Below, one piece after another: positions 1-9,847 of a stretch of DNA of 64,000 nucleotides; within the stretch, counting starts at the first letter, position 1, and each line of letters starts with the position of its first letter. The stretch lies in the NCBI GenBank assembly GCA_009691845.1, contig SIAJ01000007.1, positions 46,565-110,564 on the forward strand, written 5' to 3'. A program made the position numbers and the translations under genes. Source of the stretch: Gemmataceae bacterium. Lineage in GTDB: Bacteria > Planctomycetota > Planctomycetia > Gemmatales > Gemmataceae. Below the pieces are notes generated by a model. That model was not told the DNA's origin and searched no databases. It worked only from the letters and a program-made list of their open reading frames with translations.

Positions 1-1628
1 ATGTCGTTGCCAGTGTGGACTCGACGGGGTTGGTGAAGTCACACCAACTCAGCGGCGAGGCGGCGATCATGACTCGCCACATGGGGCACGTCGCAGTCTT
101 CCGAGCGATGGTTCCGCACGGCGAACCGCTGACCGCGATCCCGGAATTCAAGCCAATCAACTATGTCGATGAACTCGCGGTGGCGAAGTGGAAGAAACTC
201 GGCTTGCGGCCATCCCCCTCGGTCGACGATGTCACCTTTCTGCGAAGAATCACGGTCGATGTGTGTGGCCGTTTGCCGACGCCGGCGGAAGTGCGAGCCT
301 TCATCGCGGACTCGGCTACTGACAAGCGAACAAAGCTCGTCGACAGGTTGCTCGACTCCCCGGACTATCCTGCCTACTTTGCGTTGCGCTGGGGGAGCAT
401 CCTGCGTAATTCGAATCTCGCGGGGGCCGACCAGGCTGCGTACGCGTTCCACGGCTGGATCAAGGACAACATCGCCCGCAATCGCCCATACGACGAGTTC
501 GTTCGCGGCATCATCGCGGCAGCAGGCGAGTGGCAGGACGCACCAGCGATCAACTGGTATTGGCAGAACCGCGACGACCAGTTGCACCAAATCACAGCGG
601 ACGTGGCACAGATATTCCTCGGCGTGCGATTGCAATGTGCGAAGTGCCACCATCATCCGTATGAACGCTGGGGTCAAGCAGACTACTATGGGCTCGCTGG
701 GTTCTTCACGCGACTCGGCCGCAAGAGCTTTGGCCAACCACCGCCGTATTTCGCTTCGCCAACTGTGCAGTCGGGTGAACGCGATCCGCTGACGGGGAAG
801 TCGCCCGAGCCCAAGTATCCCGATGGCGATTCGCCGAAGTTCACTTCCGAAGACGATCCACGGCATGGTCTCGTCGATTGGATGGTCAAGCCTGAGAATC
901 CGTTCTTCGCTCGGGCCCTGGTGAATCGCCTCTGGGGGCACTTCCTGGGTCGAGGCCTGTTTCAAGAAGTGGACGATCAACGCGACACCAACCCGCCGAG
1001 CAATCCCGAACTTCTCGATGCTCTCGCGAAGGAATTCGTTGCCAAGAAGTTCGACGTGAAGCACATGATTCGCACAATTGTGACGAGCCGCGTGTATCAA
1101 TTGAGTTCGACGCCGAGCGAGCACAACAAGGACGATCGCCAGAACTTCGCACGGTATTATGCTCGCCGAATGCCGGCGGAAGTATTTCTGGACGCGGTGA
1201 ATCAGGCGACCAGTTCGAAGGCCGGCTTCAGCGGTGTCGGCACCAATGGCCGGGCTGTTGATCTGCCCCACGAGGGATTTGGTTCCTACTTCCTCGATAC
1301 GTTTGACCGGCCAAAACGAGTGACGGTTTGCGAATGTGAACGTTCCTCGGGTGCAACGCTTTCGCAAGTTCTGCTGCTGGCGAACTCGGATGAGATCGAG
1401 AACAAGATCGGTGCAGCCGATGGCCGTGTGTCGAAACTCGTGGCAGAGAAGAAGTCGATCGCGGAGTCGATTGAAGAATTGTACCTGTCCGCCTTTTCCC
1501 GCCAGCCTACAGATGCCGAGAAGAACAAGACCACAGCGTTTGTCGATCAGCAAGCGAACAAGCAACAGGCTTTGGAAGACGTGTTGTGGGCGTTGTTGAA
1601 TAGCAAAGAGTTCATGTTTAATCGGTGA
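1..1628 (+). CDS. DUF1549/DUF1553 secreted protein, 5' partial
   Basis: The reading frame is open from the first bases of the window (the frame reads V-V-A-S before the first possible start, GTG at 15), so the N-terminus lies outside. The first visible residues resemble the end of a bacterial Ig-like domain. DUF1549 follows (about residues 47–270, counted from 15), with the family's CxxCH motif C208-A-K-C211-H212 before HHPYERW. DUF1553 covers roughly residue 285 to the end (NPFFARALVNRLWGHFLG, LNSKEFMFNR). These Planctomycetes-typical proteins are exported, sometimes with cytochrome-like domains at the N-terminus. Their biochemical role is unknown. The TGA stop overlaps an alternative GTG start of the next gene, a DUF1501 protein, the usual partner of this family. 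Family assignment is secure; function is not. Confidence 0.93.
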   Translation, partial: VVASVDSTGLVKSHQLSGEAAIMTRHMGHVAVFRAMVPHGEPLTAIPEFKPINYVDELAVAKWKKLGLRPSPSVDDVTFLRRITVDVCGRLPTPAEVRAFIADSATDKRTKLVDRLLDSPDYPAYFALRWGSILRNSNLAGADQAAYAFHGWIKDNIARNRPYDEFVRGIIAAAGEWQDAPAINWYWQNRDDQLHQITADVAQIFLGVRLQCAKCHHHPYERWGQADYYGLAGFFTRLGRKSFGQPPPYFASPTVQSGERDPLTGKSPEPKYPDGDSPKFTSEDDPRHGLVDWMVKPENPFFARALVNRLWGHFLGRGLFQEVDDQRDTNPPSNPELLDALAKEFVAKKFDVKHMIRTIVTSRVYQLSSTPSEHNKDDRQNFARYYARRMPAEVFLDAVNQATSSKAGFSGVGTNGRAVDLPHEGFGSYFLDTFDRPKRVTVCECERSSGATLSQVLLLANSDEIENKIGAADGRVSKLVAEKKSIAESIEELYLSAFSRQPTDAEKNKTTAFVDQQANKQQALEDVLWALLNSKEFMFNR

Positions 1629-1651
1629 TAACCAGAAATCGGAGAGTCGAG

Positions 1652-2953
1652 ATGCTCGATATTGTTGGTTCCCGCCGTTCCTTCCTTCAAGTCGGTTCGC
1701 TCGCCCTGGGCGGCATGACTTTGCCGGGGCTGTTGCGCCTTCGCCAGGCAGGAGCACAGTCGTCGGCCGGTCGCAAGAAGTCCGTGATCCTCATCTGGCA
1801 GGCCGGCGGACCTTCGCACATCGACATGTACGATTTGAAGCCGGACGCACCTGCTGAAGTGCGTGGCGAATTCAAGCCGATCGACACGAACGTTGCCGGG
1901 ATTCGCATCGGCGAGCATCTGCCACGGCAAGCGAAGATCATGGACAAACTCGCCATCCTTCGCTCGGCCACGCACACCAATGCGGGGCACGGCATGGGTG
2001 CGCAGTGGATGCTGACCGGCTATCAGCCGACCATCGAAGTGAACGACAACATTTACCCTTCGTGCGGGTCCGTTGCCGCCAAGATGAACGGGCCAAATGA
2101 GCCTGGCCTGCCCGCCTACGTCAATCTGCCGCGATCATTGAACCTCGGCAAGGCCGCCTATCTCGGAGCATCTTTCAATCCGATCGCGCCGGACAACGAC
2201 CCGAATACGGATGGCTTTCAGGTGCGAAACCTCAAGCTTCCGGGCAAGGTACCAGCGGATCGCTTGTCGCGACGCAAAGAACTGCTGGACAGCCTCGACA
2301 CAGTTCGCCGCGACATCGATACGAAAGGCGATCTGATCGGGCTCGATACGTTCTACCGCGATGCCCTGGAGATGGTCACAGACCCGAAGGCGCAACGGGC
2401 ATTCGACATCAACAAAGAACCAATCAAGTTGCGAGACACGTATGGTCGCAACGATCTCGGACAAAGCTGCTTGCTCGCCAGGCGACTCGTCGAGGCGGGC
2501 GTGACTTACATCACGGTTCAAGCTGGTGGCGGCTGGGACACCCACGGCGACAACTTCAAGCAACTCAAGACGAACTTGTTGCCGAAGTTCGACCAGGCGG
2601 TTACTGCCCTCGTCAACGATCTCTTTGATCGCGGCCTCCAGAACGACGTGCTCGTGATGGCAATGGGCGAATTTGGCCGCACGCCGAAGATCAACGGCGG
2701 AGCCGGCCGCGACCACTGGCCGGGCGCGATGAGCGTGCTCTACGCCGGCGGCGGCCTGAAAATGGGTCAGGCCATCGGCACCACGAATGCTCTGGCCGAG
2801 TACCCGACCAGCAAACCCGCCAGCCCTGGCTGTGTGTTGAGCACGATGTACCACGTATTGGGCATCGACCACAAGCACGTCTTCTTCGACGATGCCAAGC
2901 GACCGATGCCGATCCTGGCCGAAGGGGAACCCGTCAAGGAGTTGATTGGCTAG
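1652..2953 (+). CDS. DUF1501 family Tat-exported protein
   Basis: About 433 residues. ATG at 1652 is preferred because GGAGAG lies 6–11 bases upstream; a GTG at 1625 overlaps the preceding stop and would add nine residues. A twin-arginine signal (SRRSFLQVG, residues 7–15, then a hydrophobic stretch) predicts Tat export. The DUF1501 core is recognisable at ILIWQAGGPSHIDMYDLKP and at the later segments GWDTHGDN and GEFGRTPKING. The fold is related to the alkaline phosphatase/sulfatase superfamily, but no enzyme activity is established. It forms a pair with the upstream DUF1549/1553 gene, and both are probably co-transcribed with the next two genes. Confidence 0.93.
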   Translation: MLDIVGSRRSFLQVGSLALGGMTLPGLLRLRQAGAQSSAGRKKSVILIWQAGGPSHIDMYDLKPDAPAEVRGEFKPIDTNVAGIRIGEHLPRQAKIMDKLAILRSATHTNAGHGMGAQWMLTGYQPTIEVNDNIYPSCGSVAAKMNGPNEPGLPAYVNLPRSLNLGKAAYLGASFNPIAPDNDPNTDGFQVRNLKLPGKVPADRLSRRKELLDSLDTVRRDIDTKGDLIGLDTFYRDALEMVTDPKAQRAFDINKEPIKLRDTYGRNDLGQSCLLARRLVEAGVTYITVQAGGGWDTHGDNFKQLKTNLLPKFDQAVTALVNDLFDRGLQNDVLVMAMGEFGRTPKINGGAGRDHWPGAMSVLYAGGGLKMGQAIGTTNALAEYPTSKPASPGCVLSTMYHVLGIDHKHVFFDDAKRPMPILAEGEPVKELIG

Positions 2954-3037
2954 GCAGTCCAGCCTCGTCCGGAGTGCTGTCGAGGTTTTCGGCGTCCGCC
3001 ATTCACCGCCGTCGCGCGGCTTCACGGAACTTGAATC

Positions 3038-5131
3038 ATGCGATGCATTTGTGTTGGCATACTTCTCTTCGCGACACATGCATCCGCCGAGTTGCCCTCG
3101 CCGCGTCTCGATCGCAGCTTTCCCCTCGGCGCGTCGGCCGGCACCTTCGTCGAGATCGAAATTCAAGGTGCCGATCTCGAAGAGCCGAAAGCGTTGCGAT
3201 TCGATCATCCAGGCATCACGGCCGAGTTGCTGAAGGATCGCAAGTTCAAAGTGACCGTGGCCGCGAATGTTCCGGAGGGTACTTACGACCTTCGCGTCCT
3301 CGGCAAATGGGGCATCAGCAGCCCGCGGCTATTCAACGTATCGCACGGGATCAGCGAAGTTCTTGAGAAAGAGCCAAACGACGAACCGGCCACCGCACAA
3401 ACACTCGCGATGAATTCCGCCGTTCACGCCAACTCGGACGGTAACAAGGACGATATTTTCAAATTCGCCGCGAAAAAGGGGCAGCGAATCGTCCTCGATT
3501 GCCAGGCCGGGAAACTCGATTCGCTACTCGATGCGACCATGACCCTCGCTTCGAGTGAGGGCAAGCTGCTCGCCTCCAGCGGGGACTACTACGGCCGCGA
3601 TCCGCTGATCGATTTCGTTGCCCCCGCCGATGGGGAATACTTCGTCAACGTCCACGATCTGTCGTACCGCGGCGGGTTCGTCTATCGCCTTGTCGTTACC
3701 GATCGTCCGGTTGTGGATCATGTATTCCCGCGTGCTGTTCAAGCCGGGAAGGCGAGTTCGATCACTCTCTACGGCCAAAATTTGGGCATGGGCTCCAAGC
3801 CTTCCGCATGGAAGCTGAACGATTTGCCCTTCGATGAACGCGAAGAAAGCGTGACCCCGCCCACGGACTTGTTCCTTCGAAACGACTTCCGCTTCACGGA
3901 TCATCCGACCACGCACAGCGTACTTCCCACGGCCGCGACGGCGACCTTGATCGGCTACCAAGTTCGAGGAGTGCCAGTCCTCGTCACGAACGATCCGGTC
4001 ACTCGCGAGCTTGAGCCGAATGACGATCCCAAGAAGCCGCAGGCCATCACGATTCCCGCGGTCGTCAGTGGCCGCTTCGACCGAGAACGCGATGTCGACT
4101 GGTACGAATTCGAGACTACCGACGGCGGGAACTATTCGTTCGAAGTCTACTGCGAGCGTATCGCAGGCCGGACCGATCCGTATCTCGTCGTGTTCGATGA
4201 CAAAGACAATCGCGTGAATGAACTGGACGATTTTGGACCGCGTGTGAATGCCTTCGACGGCCACCTTCGCGATGTCTCGGGCTCGATCAGTCTGGCCGCG
4301 AAGAAGAAGTATCGCGTGCTGGTTCAGGATCGCTATCGCCGTGGCGGAGCACGGTTCCACTATGTACTGACGATCCGCAAGCCGGTTCCGGATTTTTCTG
4401 TCGCCGTCATTCACGCCCAGAATCCCGGGCCGGGCGGAACCACGATCCGCCGTGGCGGTGCCGTCCATCTCGATCTGGTTTTCCACAATCAAGAAGGTTT
4501 TGGCGGGCCAGTGACCATCTCGGCCGAAGGACTGCCGAAGGGAATTCACGCTCTGCCCACGACGATTCCGAGCGACACACGTGGCACGTTTGTCCTGTGG
4601 GCCGACACGGATGCTCCCGATTTCGTCGGGCCCATCAAGCTTATCGCGACCGGAAAGAGTGGCGAGACGACGATCACTCGAACCGTTCGTCCCTACACAC
4701 GCGTCTGGTCGAACCAGGACATGAACTCGAGTCGGCCAACGCGGGAACTTGTCGTGGCAGTCGGCGAAGCGGCTCCATACGCCCTTCGCCCAGCCAGCGA
4801 ACGCCCTGAAGTCACTGCCGGGCAGAAGGTCGAACTCAAGGTGCAACTCGATCGACGTTGGCCGGATTTCAAGGGAGCAGTTACGATCGTCCCACTCGCA
4901 TTTCCGGGGCCGATCAAGATGGGACAAGTCACCATCGCGGAAGGAAAGGTCGAAGCCACGGTGACGCTCGAAGTGCAAAATGGAGCGAAAGCGGGAGACT
5001 ACACCATTGCACTGCAAGGCCAGGCTCAAGTGTCGTTCGCGAAAGACGCGAAGAGCACGAAGGCCAATTCGCTCGTCTCCCAGCCGTCGCAATCCTTCAC
5101 GCTGGTCGTGAAGCCGGCCGCGAAAAAATGA
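3038..5131 (+). CDS. Secreted PPC-domain protein
   Basis: 697 residues with a short Sec signal peptide (MRCICVGILLFATHASA). Two bacterial pre-peptidase C-terminal (PPC) domains can be seen, each introduced by an E-x-N-D motif: EKEPNDEPATAQTL near residue 110 and LEPNDDPKKPQAI near residue 325. Each is followed by a D-x-D-W/F-type beta-sandwich core (DDIFKFAAKKGQ, DVDWYEFE). An IPT/TIG-like segment (FPRAVQAGKASSITLYGQNLG) lies between them, and the C-terminal part is made of beta-rich repeats. No catalytic domain is seen. Probably an extracellular binding or scaffold protein acting with its DUF1549/DUF1501 neighbours, the common genomic context in planctomycetes. Confidence 0.85.
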   Translation: MRCICVGILLFATHASAELPSPRLDRSFPLGASAGTFVEIEIQGADLEEPKALRFDHPGITAELLKDRKFKVTVAANVPEGTYDLRVLGKWGISSPRLFNVSHGISEVLEKEPNDEPATAQTLAMNSAVHANSDGNKDDIFKFAAKKGQRIVLDCQAGKLDSLLDATMTLASSEGKLLASSGDYYGRDPLIDFVAPADGEYFVNVHDLSYRGGFVYRLVVTDRPVVDHVFPRAVQAGKASSITLYGQNLGMGSKPSAWKLNDLPFDEREESVTPPTDLFLRNDFRFTDHPTTHSVLPTAATATLIGYQVRGVPVLVTNDPVTRELEPNDDPKKPQAITIPAVVSGRFDRERDVDWYEFETTDGGNYSFEVYCERIAGRTDPYLVVFDDKDNRVNELDDFGPRVNAFDGHLRDVSGSISLAAKKKYRVLVQDRYRRGGARFHYVLTIRKPVPDFSVAVIHAQNPGPGGTTIRRGGAVHLDLVFHNQEGFGGPVTISAEGLPKGIHALPTTIPSDTRGTFVLWADTDAPDFVGPIKLIATGKSGETTITRTVRPYTRVWSNQDMNSSRPTRELVVAVGEAAPYALRPASERPEVTAGQKVELKVQLDRRWPDFKGAVTIVPLAFPGPIKMGQVTIAEGKVEATVTLEVQNGAKAGDYTIALQGQAQVSFAKDAKSTKANSLVSQPSQSFTLVVKPAAKK

Positions 5132-5194
5132 ACCTCCTGTGCGGTTACACATCCCACTCTGGAAGCCGACGCACCGGTTGGGTATCCTGCCATC

Positions 5195-8100
5195 ATGATG
5201 CTGCATCGCCGCTTCGTTTTACCTCCCGTCGCTTTGCTGTTGTTGCTGTCGCTCTGTAGCGGGCAAGCACCCAAGGGCGAGCCCGATCTGTTACGCATAC
5301 CGGCCAAGACACCTACCGACGCACAGAAGTCGTTCGCCGTTGCGCCGGGCTTTCGTGTGGAACTCGTCGCCGCGGAGCCGCTCGTGCAATCGCCCGTGGC
5401 CTGCGACTGGGACGAGGATGGCCGGCTGTTCGTGGCGGAATTGCCCGAGTACAACGCTTACGCCAAAACTCGCGAGCAGGGCCAGGGCCGCATTGTTTGC
5501 CTGGAAGATACCAACGGCGACGGCGTTCTGGATAAACGAACGGTGTTGGCCGAGAACATCAACTACCCCACGGGCCTGATCTGTTGGAATGGTGGTGTCT
5601 ACGTCGGAGCCGCCCCGGAGTTGCTCTACATCAAGGACACCGACGGCGACGGCAAGGCCGACCAACGCTCCGTGGTACTCTCGGGTTTCGGGCAGGACAA
5701 AGCGGGTGAAGGCCAGCTCAATTCCTTTCGCTGGACACTCGACAACCGCATTCTGATCTCCACGGGCCTGGATGGCGGCGAACTCAAAACTCCCGAAGGC
5801 AAAGTCGTTTCCCTTCGCAGCACGAATATTTTGCTCGATCCACGCACCAACAAGTGGGAACCAACCAGCGGCGGCGGGCAGCACGGCATGTCGCTCGACG
5901 ACTGGGGCCATGCTTACGTTTCCGGCAACAGCGACCCCATTCACATGCTGGCCTATGACTCCCGCTATCTCAAAGATGCGTTGCTCGTGCAAGCTCCGCC
6001 GGCCGCGGTGAATATCTTGCCGAGCGGCAAGTTCACGAAGCTCCGTCGAATCAGCGAAGTCGAACCCTGGCGCGATCTGCGCACCCGACTTCGCAAGGAA
6101 GGCAAAGTTCCCGGCTCCGATGAGGGTGGGACACCCTCGGGCTTCTTTACGGCTGCCACGGGCGTGACCGTTTATCGAGGCGATGCGTTTCCTCCTGAAT
6201 TCAAGGGGGATGTGTTTGTCGGCGAAGTCGCGAACAACCTGGTTTTCTGGGCGAAACTGAAGCCGAGCGGATCGATCCAACTCGCGGAGCGTGCCGATCC
6301 CGAGAAGGAGTTTCTGGCCTCGAAGGACATCTGGTTCCGCCCCGCCCAACTCGCAAACGCTCCGGACGGCTGTCTCTATGTCCTTGACATGTGTCGCGAA
6401 CTGATCGAAGGGGCGGCATTCCTGGCTCCGCAAGTCTTGAAGAACGTCGATCCCTCGGCCGGGTTCGACAAGGGCCGAATTTGGCGAATCGTCCCGGAGG
6501 GGCACAAGCGCCGGCCCGCTCCTCAACTCAGCAAGGCAAGCAACGCAGAGCTGGTTCAACTCCTCGATCACCCGAACGGCTGGCATCGCGATGCCGCGAG
6601 CCGACTGCTTCACCAGCGTCAGCCCTGGCAAGCCAAGGGAATCGCGGAGTCCGGTCAGATCATGACTCTCCTGGCGAAAATGGCACGCGAGGCGAAGACG
6701 CCGCAGGGTCGGGTTCATGCCCTGTATGCACTCGCCCCGTTGGCCGGGAAGAATGACCGTCTCCTCAAAGACTGTCTTCGCGATTCGGACTCCCATGTAC
6801 GCGAACACGCTTTGCGACTGTGCGAACTCGACAAGCCCGAGGTAGTCCGAAAAGACATTTTGACGTTCGACATTTGGAACCTGCGTAGCGACCCGGACAT
6901 CAACGTCCGGGTTCAACTCGCGAATTCCTTGAAGCACATCAAGGTCGCCTCGGCCCAACTGGGCCCAACTGCCTACAACGAGTCGCTCGTCTTCGTCCAA
7001 CTTGCGATCAAGGACGTTGCCGACCCCTGGGCCAGGCTCGCGATCTTGGCTGGCATGGCTCCCGAGCATCACGGCACGGTCTTCACTCAACTCGCGACCT
7101 CGCAATACTTCCGCGGCATGCCCGAAGGCCAGGCGTTCATCCTTGCTCTCGCGGAACTGACCGTGTCGGGACCGGACAACACGCATGGGCAAGCGGTCCT
7201 GAGCACACTTGCGGAATTGGCTTACGGCAGCCGGGCGACTCGGCCCGATCCCGTTCTGGCCCGAGCCGTTCTCCGCGTTGTGCGAACGCGAGGGTCGGGG
7301 CCGATTCAGACATTCCTCGACGATCCAAACAATGCAGCCACGATGAAGGGGCTTTCGGACGCACTCCTGAGAGATGCCGTGATGACGGCCAGAGATACCC
7401 GGAAAACTCCGGAGGCCCGTGTTCATGCGATTCGAGATTTGCAGATTGCTCGCTACCGCGACATCGCGCCGGTGCTCGCGGAAACCCTGAAATCCTCGCA
7501 GCCGCCGACGGTGCAGATTGCCACCCTGGAAACGCTGGGCCGCTTTGGCGATGATTCTGCGCCCTCGGTGATTCTCGAAGCCTGGCCCGCGATGACGCCA
7601 GCCGTTCGGGCGACGGCCACGGAAATCTTGTTCAGCCGCAACAACTGGGTCATGGCATTCCTCGATGCCGTTGAATCCCGCAAGGTCGCTCGGGCCGATC
7701 TCGATCCGGCTCGGGTCGCGTTGCTGAAAAAGTCCCCGGCCCGCAACATTGGCATTCGTGCGGCAAAACTCTTCGCTGCACCTGCCGATCGACAAAAGGT
7801 TTTCGACGAGTATCGCAAGTCCTTGGATCTCAAAGGCGATCCCGTGAAGGGCAAGCTCGTCTTCAAGAATCAGTGTTCTGCCTGTCACAAGCTCGACGGA
7901 GTGGGCGTAGAAGTCGGAGCCGATCTGAAGGCGATTCGCGATCGGGGGTTGGAAGGAGTTCTCCTCGCGATCATCGATCCCAATCGCGAGGTGAAGCCGC
8001 AGTTTCTTGCGTACCAGGCCGAGATGAAGAACATGCGTGTCGTGACCGGCCTGCTCACAGCCGAGACGGCCACCGGCCTCACCCTGCGCCGGGCCGACGG

Positions 8101-8239
8101 CATGAGCGAATCGATCTCCAGAACCGAGATCGAAAGTCTCCGCAGCCTGGGCATCTCGTTCATGCCGGAAGGGGTCGAAAAGCAGATCGACCTCCCCGCC
8201 ATGGCCGACCTGCTGGCCTATTTGAATTCGATCAAGTAG
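5195..8239 (+). CDS. PVC-type heme-binding dehydrogenase-like protein
   Basis: 1014 residues. A signal peptide (hydrophobic residues 8–22) is followed by a PVC-type membrane-bound dehydrogenase N-terminal beta-propeller. Calcium-like loops DTNGDGVLDKRT and DTDGDGKADQRS and the segment FVAELPEYNAYA are visible. The middle is helical and HEAT-like (about residues 430–860). The C-terminus is a cytochrome-c-like domain with C894-S-A-C897-H898 (NQCSACHKLDGVG), matching the planctomycete putative heme-binding domain family. Expected to be periplasmic and redox-active; the substrate is unknown. It is the last gene of the operon that starts before the window. Confidence 0.92.
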   Translation: MMLHRRFVLPPVALLLLLSLCSGQAPKGEPDLLRIPAKTPTDAQKSFAVAPGFRVELVAAEPLVQSPVACDWDEDGRLFVAELPEYNAYAKTREQGQGRIVCLEDTNGDGVLDKRTVLAENINYPTGLICWNGGVYVGAAPELLYIKDTDGDGKADQRSVVLSGFGQDKAGEGQLNSFRWTLDNRILISTGLDGGELKTPEGKVVSLRSTNILLDPRTNKWEPTSGGGQHGMSLDDWGHAYVSGNSDPIHMLAYDSRYLKDALLVQAPPAAVNILPSGKFTKLRRISEVEPWRDLRTRLRKEGKVPGSDEGGTPSGFFTAATGVTVYRGDAFPPEFKGDVFVGEVANNLVFWAKLKPSGSIQLAERADPEKEFLASKDIWFRPAQLANAPDGCLYVLDMCRELIEGAAFLAPQVLKNVDPSAGFDKGRIWRIVPEGHKRRPAPQLSKASNAELVQLLDHPNGWHRDAASRLLHQRQPWQAKGIAESGQIMTLLAKMAREAKTPQGRVHALYALAPLAGKNDRLLKDCLRDSDSHVREHALRLCELDKPEVVRKDILTFDIWNLRSDPDINVRVQLANSLKHIKVASAQLGPTAYNESLVFVQLAIKDVADPWARLAILAGMAPEHHGTVFTQLATSQYFRGMPEGQAFILALAELTVSGPDNTHGQAVLSTLAELAYGSRATRPDPVLARAVLRVVRTRGSGPIQTFLDDPNNAATMKGLSDALLRDAVMTARDTRKTPEARVHAIRDLQIARYRDIAPVLAETLKSSQPPTVQIATLETLGRFGDDSAPSVILEAWPAMTPAVRATATEILFSRNNWVMAFLDAVESRKVARADLDPARVALLKKSPARNIGIRAAKLFAAPADRQKVFDEYRKSLDLKGDPVKGKLVFKNQCSACHKLDGVGVEVGADLKAIRDRGLEGVLLAIIDPNREVKPQFLAYQAEMKNMRVVTGLLTAETATGLTLRRADGMSESISRTEIESLRSLGISFMPEGVEKQIDLPAMADLLAYLNSIK

Positions 8240-8342
8240 CCCCACCTTTGGTGTGCTAGGCATTTCTTGATCCGAGAAATTTCAGGGCCAGGTCTCACGG
8301 ATACTCATCGAGCGCAACGGAGACTTGGTCCACGAAACCGCT

Positions 8343-9782
8343 TTATTTCGGCCCCTGTCCACCACGTTCCCGGATGTCGTAGCAAATCACCTCGCCGGGG
8401 GTTCGGATATACATTCGGCCGCTCGCGATCACTGGCATGTTCCAGTCGAGCAGGCCTTTTTGGCTGCGCGGGCCCGTGTTCTTCAGTTCGTGCATTTTCT
8501 CGATACGCCCTTTCTCGACGTAGGCCTTTGGATTGGCCTCGATCAGCGTGAGCGTTTGATAGCTGCGCAGATAAATCCGGCCGTCGGCGGCACTCAACGA
8601 CAGGCCCATGCGGAAGCCGGGTTGTGACCACTGGAGTTTACCGCTCTTCAATTCCGAGCAACGGAGCGAGAAGTTTGCATGGCCTGGTTTGTTGCCGAGT
8701 TCCGAGGCCTCGTCGCGTTTGTCGATCCAGAAGCCGTAGATGTACCCATCCACAATCACGGGCGGCGTAATGGCTTCGTGAACCTGCTGGCCCGACCAAA
8801 GAACTTTGGGCTTGGGATCGGCCTGCGAGAAGTCGCACTCGACCAGTGATTTCTGCCAGCCGTTCAAAGTATCGAGATAACGATTGTCGCCGACCGGCTT
8901 GAGGCTGCCGCTGGCCCAGGCCGGCGATTCCATCGGGCCGGCACATTCCCAGTTCCAGACCTGTTTGCCGTCCGCCAGGCGAAGAATTTTCCACTCGCGA
9001 TTGCCATGAATCACAACGCAGTCTTCCTTTTTGAACGTGATCGGCAGTCCGTTTCCGGTGACCAGGCCTGGGCCACGCGTGCCGGGCTTGCAGGTTTCCT
9101 CAAACTTCCAGAGCACCTTCCCCGTCAGCGCGTCGTAGGCGAACACCTGCATCTTGTCGGTCACCTCGGTCTTGGTCCAGGCGGGGATCGCGGGGTTTCC
9201 GCCTTGCCAGTAGAAGTACACGATCTTGTCGCCGACTGGAATCAGCGAGCCGTTGAAGCCTTTCCATTCCAGGTTGCCCGCATCCTTGAGCTTTCCGTCC
9301 AGATACGGAGACTCTTCGCGGAAGTTGTGCTTCCAGACGGTCTTCCCGGTCTTTCGTATGAAACAGAAGCCGTGCCCGAAGGTGCCGATCGCATAGACGT
9401 ATTTGTCGGTGATCGTCGGCGTCGCTCGAACGCCCAGTTCTCCCCAGCCGACATGCCACACGGGCGGCACCTCGTAGGTGTGGCTCCATTTCTCCTTGCC
9501 GGTGTTGGTGTCCACGCACCGAAAGGTCTCATGCAAGGAATCGGCATCCAACTGGCCATAGCAGAGATCGTCGCCGGCCACGGAAGGATGATTGGAGCCG
9601 GTCCCGACCGGGATTCGCCACAGCACGGCAGGGCCGTCTTTCGGCCAGGCCTTGAGCAAGCCCTTCTCGTCGGTCGTGCAATCGCCCTTGGGACCGGCCC
9701 AGCGGGGCCAGTCGGCGTTGTCGGCGGCGAGAGAGGCCGCGATACAGAGAAGGACGGCGATCAATGGCGCTGTGAGATGCAT
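8343..9782 (-). CDS. Secreted PQQ-like beta-propeller protein
   Basis: 479 residues, starting at MHLTAPLIAVLLCIAASLA, a clear Sec signal peptide; the frame is open 29 codons further upstream but that stretch is repeat and spacer. Repeated propeller blades are visible (WPRWAGPKGD, GKEKWSHTYEVPP, GKVLWKFEETCKPG, GKQVWNWECAG, GKLQWSQPGF), the pattern of outer-membrane BamB/PQQ-type beta-propellers. No dehydrogenase active-site region is evident, so a structural or binding role is as likely as catalysis. It lies 65 bases downstream of a second propeller gene on the same strand, so the two are probably co-transcribed. Confidence 0.88.
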   Translation of the reverse strand: MHLTAPLIAVLLCIAASLAADNADWPRWAGPKGDCTTDEKGLLKAWPKDGPAVLWRIPVGTGSNHPSVAGDDLCYGQLDADSLHETFRCVDTNTGKEKWSHTYEVPPVWHVGWGELGVRATPTITDKYVYAIGTFGHGFCFIRKTGKTVWKHNFREESPYLDGKLKDAGNLEWKGFNGSLIPVGDKIVYFYWQGGNPAIPAWTKTEVTDKMQVFAYDALTGKVLWKFEETCKPGTRGPGLVTGNGLPITFKKEDCVVIHGNREWKILRLADGKQVWNWECAGPMESPAWASGSLKPVGDNRYLDTLNGWQKSLVECDFSQADPKPKVLWSGQQVHEAITPPVIVDGYIYGFWIDKRDEASELGNKPGHANFSLRCSELKSGKLQWSQPGFRMGLSLSAADGRIYLRSYQTLTLIEANPKAYVEKGRIEKMHELKNTGPRSQKGLLDWNMPVIASGRMYIRTPGEVICYDIRERGGQGPK

Positions 9783-9816
9783 TTTGTTTTCCTTGTTGCA
9801 AATTCGGGAACCGGCC

Positions 9817-9840
9817 GCTCGGTAGGAGCCTCGCCCTCCC
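9817..9840. repeat. Dispersed GC-rich repeat, copy 1 (half)
   Basis: A half-copy of the element whose core reads GAGGCTCCTGCCGAGC (here on the minus strand with one change). Other copies lie at 18859–18902 and 22498–22556. It sits in the short gap between the two beta-propeller genes. Confidence 0.7.
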
Positions 9841-9847
9841 GCGCCTC

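Noticed and set aside
3524..5206. A 560-codon minus-strand frame opposite the PPC-domain gene
   Set aside because: Antisense shadow with no motif; the plus-strand gene has a signal peptide and PPC repeats.
5291..8263. A 990-codon minus-strand open frame opposite the PVC heme protein gene
   Set aside because: Mirror of a GC-rich coding strand; no start signal, no recognisable domain, and the plus-strand protein has clear family motifs.
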